A stretch of 43,236 nt of DNA from Clostridia bacterium (GTDB lineage Bacteria > Bacillota > Clostridia > Christensenellales > Aristaeellaceae), in assembly GCA_017544935.1 (NCBI GenBank), contig JAFYDF010000075.1:1-43236 (forward strand). Reading direction: 5' to 3'. Each line of letters begins with the position of its first letter. Positions within the stretch are counted from its first letter, which is position 1. The translations under genes were made by a program, and so were the position numbers. The notes beneath the pieces were generated by a model. The model was not told where the DNA came from and searched no databases. It saw nothing but the letters and a program-made list of their open reading frames with translations. Below are positions 41,397 to 43,236 of this stretch, one piece after another.

Positions 41397-41795
41397 GTGA
41401 TAGATGTGATGATAGCGTTACCCGCTGCCGGCGGACTCCCAATCCTGCTTTTCATGCATCGTATGCAGAAGATGGGGCTTCCATTTGACAGAGGAAAGGC
41501 TGCAGCATTGGCTGCAATCGGGCATGGTAGTATTACACTGGGAATAGTCGTATTTCTGATACTCCAAATATTGATAGTCACAGCAGTAGTCGGTGGAATC
41601 GTTTTGTATTATCACTGGAAATACCGGGGAATATATTCTTCTGACAAAGAGATAGCTGAGGTAATGGAAGGAATCAAGGAACTTCCATATACATTGATTA
41701 CACGTAGACTGATATTTAAGCATATATTGATGGAAACCATACGGCACATTACCGCTGAAGCACAGGCTCGCAAGAAACGTCAGGGTATAATATAA
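41397..41795 (+). CDS. Small membrane protein, unknown
   Basis: A 132-residue protein from GTG 41397, with GGAGGG 7 nt upstream (the frame opens earlier at 41364 without a site). Two hydrophobic stretches near residues 2-22 and 35-72 include SITLGIVVFLILQILIVTAVV. A basic cytosolic tail ends RHITAEAQARKKRQG. I do not recognise the family. It is bounded by divergent and convergent genes and shares a bidirectional terminator with the XRE gene. Confidence 0.6.
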   Translation: MIDVMIALPAAGGLPILLFMHRMQKMGLPFDRGKAAALAAIGHGSITLGIVVFLILQILIVTAVVGGIVLYYHWKYRGIYSSDKEIAEVMEGIKELPYTLITRRLIFKHILMETIRHITAEAQARKKRQGII

Positions 41796-41801
41796 AATAG
41801 A

Positions 41802-41830
41802 CAGCCTTCGCCGATAATTGGCGAAGGCTG
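41802..41830. terminator. Bidirectional terminator
   Basis: CAGCCTTCGCC (41802-41812) and GGCGAAGGCTG (41820-41830) make a perfect 11-bp stem with a 7-nt loop between the convergent membrane-protein and XRE genes. The T-rich side (TCTATTTTATA) is on the minus strand. Confidence 0.8.
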
Positions 41831-41845
41831 AACTTTCATGAACAA

Positions 41846-42088
41846 TTATACGGTAGGACATGAATGAGACTGATCCTCGACCTGGCGTATCAGCTCACTC
41901 AGCCGAATTCCCAGGGCTTCTGCAATGCGCCAGAGAGTATCAACATTGGCGACTTTCTGGCCGTTTTCAATTTCACTTAAGTGACTACGAGCAATTCCGG
42001 CTAGGCCGGAAAGCACTTCCTGACTCCATCCTTTTTGCCGACGCAGATTACGTATAATTCTGCCGGTTGTATGGCTGTTATAGGGCAT
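41846..42088 (-). CDS. Small XRE-family DNA-binding regulator
   Basis: An 80-residue Cro/C1-type helix-turn-helix protein. GRIIRNLRRQKGWSQEVLSGLAGIARSHLSEIENGQKVANVDTLWRIAEALGI shows all four core helices, with the recognition helix near residues 32-42. There is no extra effector domain, so it would bind operators as a homodimer. ATG 42088 has AAAGGAG upstream; the frame open to 42160 was trimmed. It is divergent from the SH3-like protein at 42254 and may regulate it, but no palindromic operator was found. Confidence 0.88.
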   Translation of the reverse strand: MPYNSHTTGRIIRNLRRQKGWSQEVLSGLAGIARSHLSEIENGQKVANVDTLWRIAEALGIRLSELIRQVEDQSHSCPTV

Positions 42089-42253
42089 TTTCAATCTCCT
42101 TTCTCGCACAGGCAGATATCGCCTCCATAACAGTCCATGTTTTTCCTGCGAATTCAGCATAACAAAAAAGCCCTGCCATTCTGTCTGCGAAGATCGACAA
42201 AAGGCAGGACTATACGTGCTAAAGTGAAAGCAGAAAAAACGGAGGTTGCGAAA

Positions 42254-43057
42254 ATGAAAAGAGTATTTGCTGTATTATTGACTCTGGTTTTGCTGATGGG
42301 AATCGCTCTGGCAGAACGAATAACGGTGAGGACCGCGGTGGACAATGTATACTTACGCAATCAGAATGGCTCTATTATTACTTCAGTTCCACAGGGTGGA
42401 CTTGTGGAAATAGCAGGGTACAATGCATCACTGGATATGTTTTCTGCTTTTTATGCCGGTAAGAATGGATATATCAAGGGTACCGGATTGACTGTATCTC
42501 GCGATGAGTTAATGAAACTCTGCAGTCAGCAATCAACTGCATCTGCAGAAGTACTTCGGTCAACGACTCAGGCTGTGGAGGGCACTATGAGTTTTTCTGC
42601 CCTGACAGATGAACAGCTACGTCTGCTGTACCAGGGAATAATGGCAGAAGCTCAAATTCGTGGTATCAGCCTGACGGAGACCAGGGCAGCAATTTCTACT
42701 GAGCCAGTGACATTACCTGCAGGAAAGTATATTGTGGGATCTGATATCACGCCGGGTAAATACCTGATTACCTGTCTGGGCACAAGCACAGACAATCTTT
42801 CACAGGAATTTGGTTCGTTAGGTTCAATGTTGGACGGACTAAGCGGAAATGGTGACAGTACATATTCCAGCCTGTATTCTTCGTTGGGATCTATGTTTTC
42901 TTCGCTTGACAACGGTGCGAAAGTTGAGATTATCGGCGATTTCGGAGCTGTGATCAAATCGGTCCAGTTGAAAAAAGGAGAATCTGCTACACTGACGCTG
43001 GAAGGAAAGGTAGCGTTGCAGATCTCCGATGGTACATGTCGGCTGGAAAGAAAATAA
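42254..43057 (+). CDS. Secreted SH3-like protein of unknown function
   Basis: A 267-residue exported protein. The signal peptide is MKRVFAVLLTLVLLMGIALA (cleavage about 20-21). Residues about 22-75 resemble a bacterial SH3 domain (RTAVDNVYLRNQNGSIITSVPQGG, then AFYAGKNGYIKG). Such domains bind cell-wall peptides. The second half is dominated by Ser, Gly, Leu and Asp in a beta-rich layout, with KYIVGSDITPGKYLITC typical of small secreted wall-associated modules and SLYSSLGSMFSSLDNGAKVEI. GGAGG lies 8 nt before ATG 42254, and the frame upstream is open but unsupported. A likely extracellular or envelope role is inferred. Confidence 0.7.
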   Translation: MKRVFAVLLTLVLLMGIALAERITVRTAVDNVYLRNQNGSIITSVPQGGLVEIAGYNASLDMFSAFYAGKNGYIKGTGLTVSRDELMKLCSQQSTASAEVLRSTTQAVEGTMSFSALTDEQLRLLYQGIMAEAQIRGISLTETRAAISTEPVTLPAGKYIVGSDITPGKYLITCLGTSTDNLSQEFGSLGSMLDGLSGNGDSTYSSLYSSLGSMFSSLDNGAKVEIIGDFGAVIKSVQLKKGESATLTLEGKVALQISDGTCRLERK

Positions 43058-43071
43058 ATGCAAATTAGACG

Positions 43072-43096
43072 GGGCTGTCTCATTAAGAGATGGCCC
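43072..43096 (+). terminator. Terminator-like hairpin, possibly an IS end
   Basis: GGGCTGTCTC (43072-43081) pairs with GAGATGGCCC (43087-43096) using two G-T pairs, loop ATTAA, then TTTAAAA. It could end the SH3-like gene. The sequence GGGGCTGTCTCATTAAG also looks like IS1182-type inverted ends. Confidence 0.6.
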
Positions 43097-43189
43097 TTTA
43101 AAATGCGAAAAAGCCAGCCAAAAAGGAAAAACAAACCAAAAACACCCGAGGCCTAAAAGGTCCCGGGCATTTGCAGTATAATGTAATTG

Positions 43190-43236
43190 ATGAATAAAAC
43201 ACTCAAACTGCAGTCCAATTATAGCGCAATTGATAA
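43190..43236 (+). CDS. Start of a probable transposase, partial
   Basis: The first 15 codons from ATG 43190 read MNKTLKLQSNYSAID and run off the end of the window. The opening resembles DDE transposases of the IS1182 group. TATAAT (43177-43182) lies very close upstream and no strong ribosome binding site is visible, so expression would be low. Too short for certainty. Confidence 0.35.
   Translation, partial: MNKTLKLQSNYSAID

Larger units (their letters stand above)
43071..43236 (+). mobile_element. Left end of a putative IS1182-like insertion sequence, cut by the window
   Basis: The GGGGCTGTCTCATTAAG sequence at 43071 resembles the terminal repeats of IS1182-type elements. A further GC-rich inverted stretch (CCCGAGGCC and GGTCCCGGG, about 43145-43168), a TATAAT box (43177-43182) and an ATG at 43190 follow in the order expected for such an element. 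The element continues beyond the window, so its identity cannot be confirmed here. Confidence 0.4.

Noticed and set aside
42165-42215. A possible leftward terminator made by TCCTGCC and GGCAGGG arms near the XRE/SH3-like intergenic region
   Set aside because: The loop is about 24 nt and the stem only 6-7 bp, and it lies upstream of the XRE gene, where a terminator has no obvious use.
1-43236. CRISPR arrays, tRNA or rRNA genes and prophage structural genes
   Set aside because: None was seen on reading both strands: no regular spacer-repeat array, no TTCGANTC-type T-arm in a clover-leaf context, and no capsid or tail genes. Computed searches with tRNAscan-SE and a CRISPR finder would be needed to exclude them fully.

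Overview
The window looks like the chromosome of a low-to-mid GC Gram-positive anaerobe of the class Clostridia. The evidence is the strong GGAGG-type ribosome binding sites, the plsX-acpP-rnc-smc-ftsY order, an EcfA1-EcfA2-EcfT transporter core, a class A penicillin-binding protein, a lone MsmK/UgpC-type sugar ABC ATPase and a GPH-family glycoside symporter. The small secreted proteins with leaders ending in Ala-Glu would suit a gut lineage such as the Christensenellales, but that placement is inference.

Layout. 1-4400 is an accessory-looking stretch: a MarR-type regulator, a serine recombinase that ends where a zinc ribbon would normally begin, and a macrolide-efflux-like MFS transporter. 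The transporter sits in unusually repeat-rich noncoding DNA: a three-copy 20-bp tandem repeat, a related pair of terminator hairpins on either side of the gene, and an array of GTCACATTT motifs. 4400-8300 holds a membrane-anchored metallophosphoesterase, a malic enzyme and two small membrane proteins. 8345-14300 is a secreted protein of unknown function, a glycoside operon (GH2 hydrolase plus GPH symporter) and a divergent nucleoside hydrolase, followed by a class A PBP up to 17039.

17145-27037 is a salvage-like region. It holds an FAD oxidoreductase followed closely by ecfA1-ecfA2-ecfT, then a glycerophosphodiester phosphodiesterase followed by a GpsA-like glycerol-3-phosphate dehydrogenase. 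Two tandem cytosolic alkaline-phosphatase-superfamily phosphodiesterases converge on this block, and a DeoR-family regulator lies beside them. The enzymes could free glycerol 3-phosphate from phosphodiesters and oxidise it to dihydroxyacetone phosphate. 27179-33717 is the housekeeping operon plsX-acpP-rnc-smc-ftsY, which lacks the fabD/fabG often found between plsX and acpP.

33743-43236 holds a TIM-barrel sugar isomerase/epimerase divergent from a second FAD oxidoreductase, a GNAT acetyltransferase, the MsmK-like ATPase, and a MATE exporter whose -10 box lies inside a perfect palindrome. After these come a probably very highly expressed secreted protein, an HD phosphohydrolase, a small membrane protein, an XRE regulator, an SH3-like secreted protein and, at the right edge, what looks like the first bases of an insertion sequence.

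Many start sites were moved inward from the longest open frame to the codon that has a ribosome binding site. Many promoters show a -35/-10 pair with 16-17 bp spacing. I saw no tRNA, rRNA or CRISPR array. No single obviously new system stands out. The best leads are the repeat-rich surroundings of the MFS gene, the FAD/ECF/glycerophosphodiester cluster and the highly expressed secreted protein.
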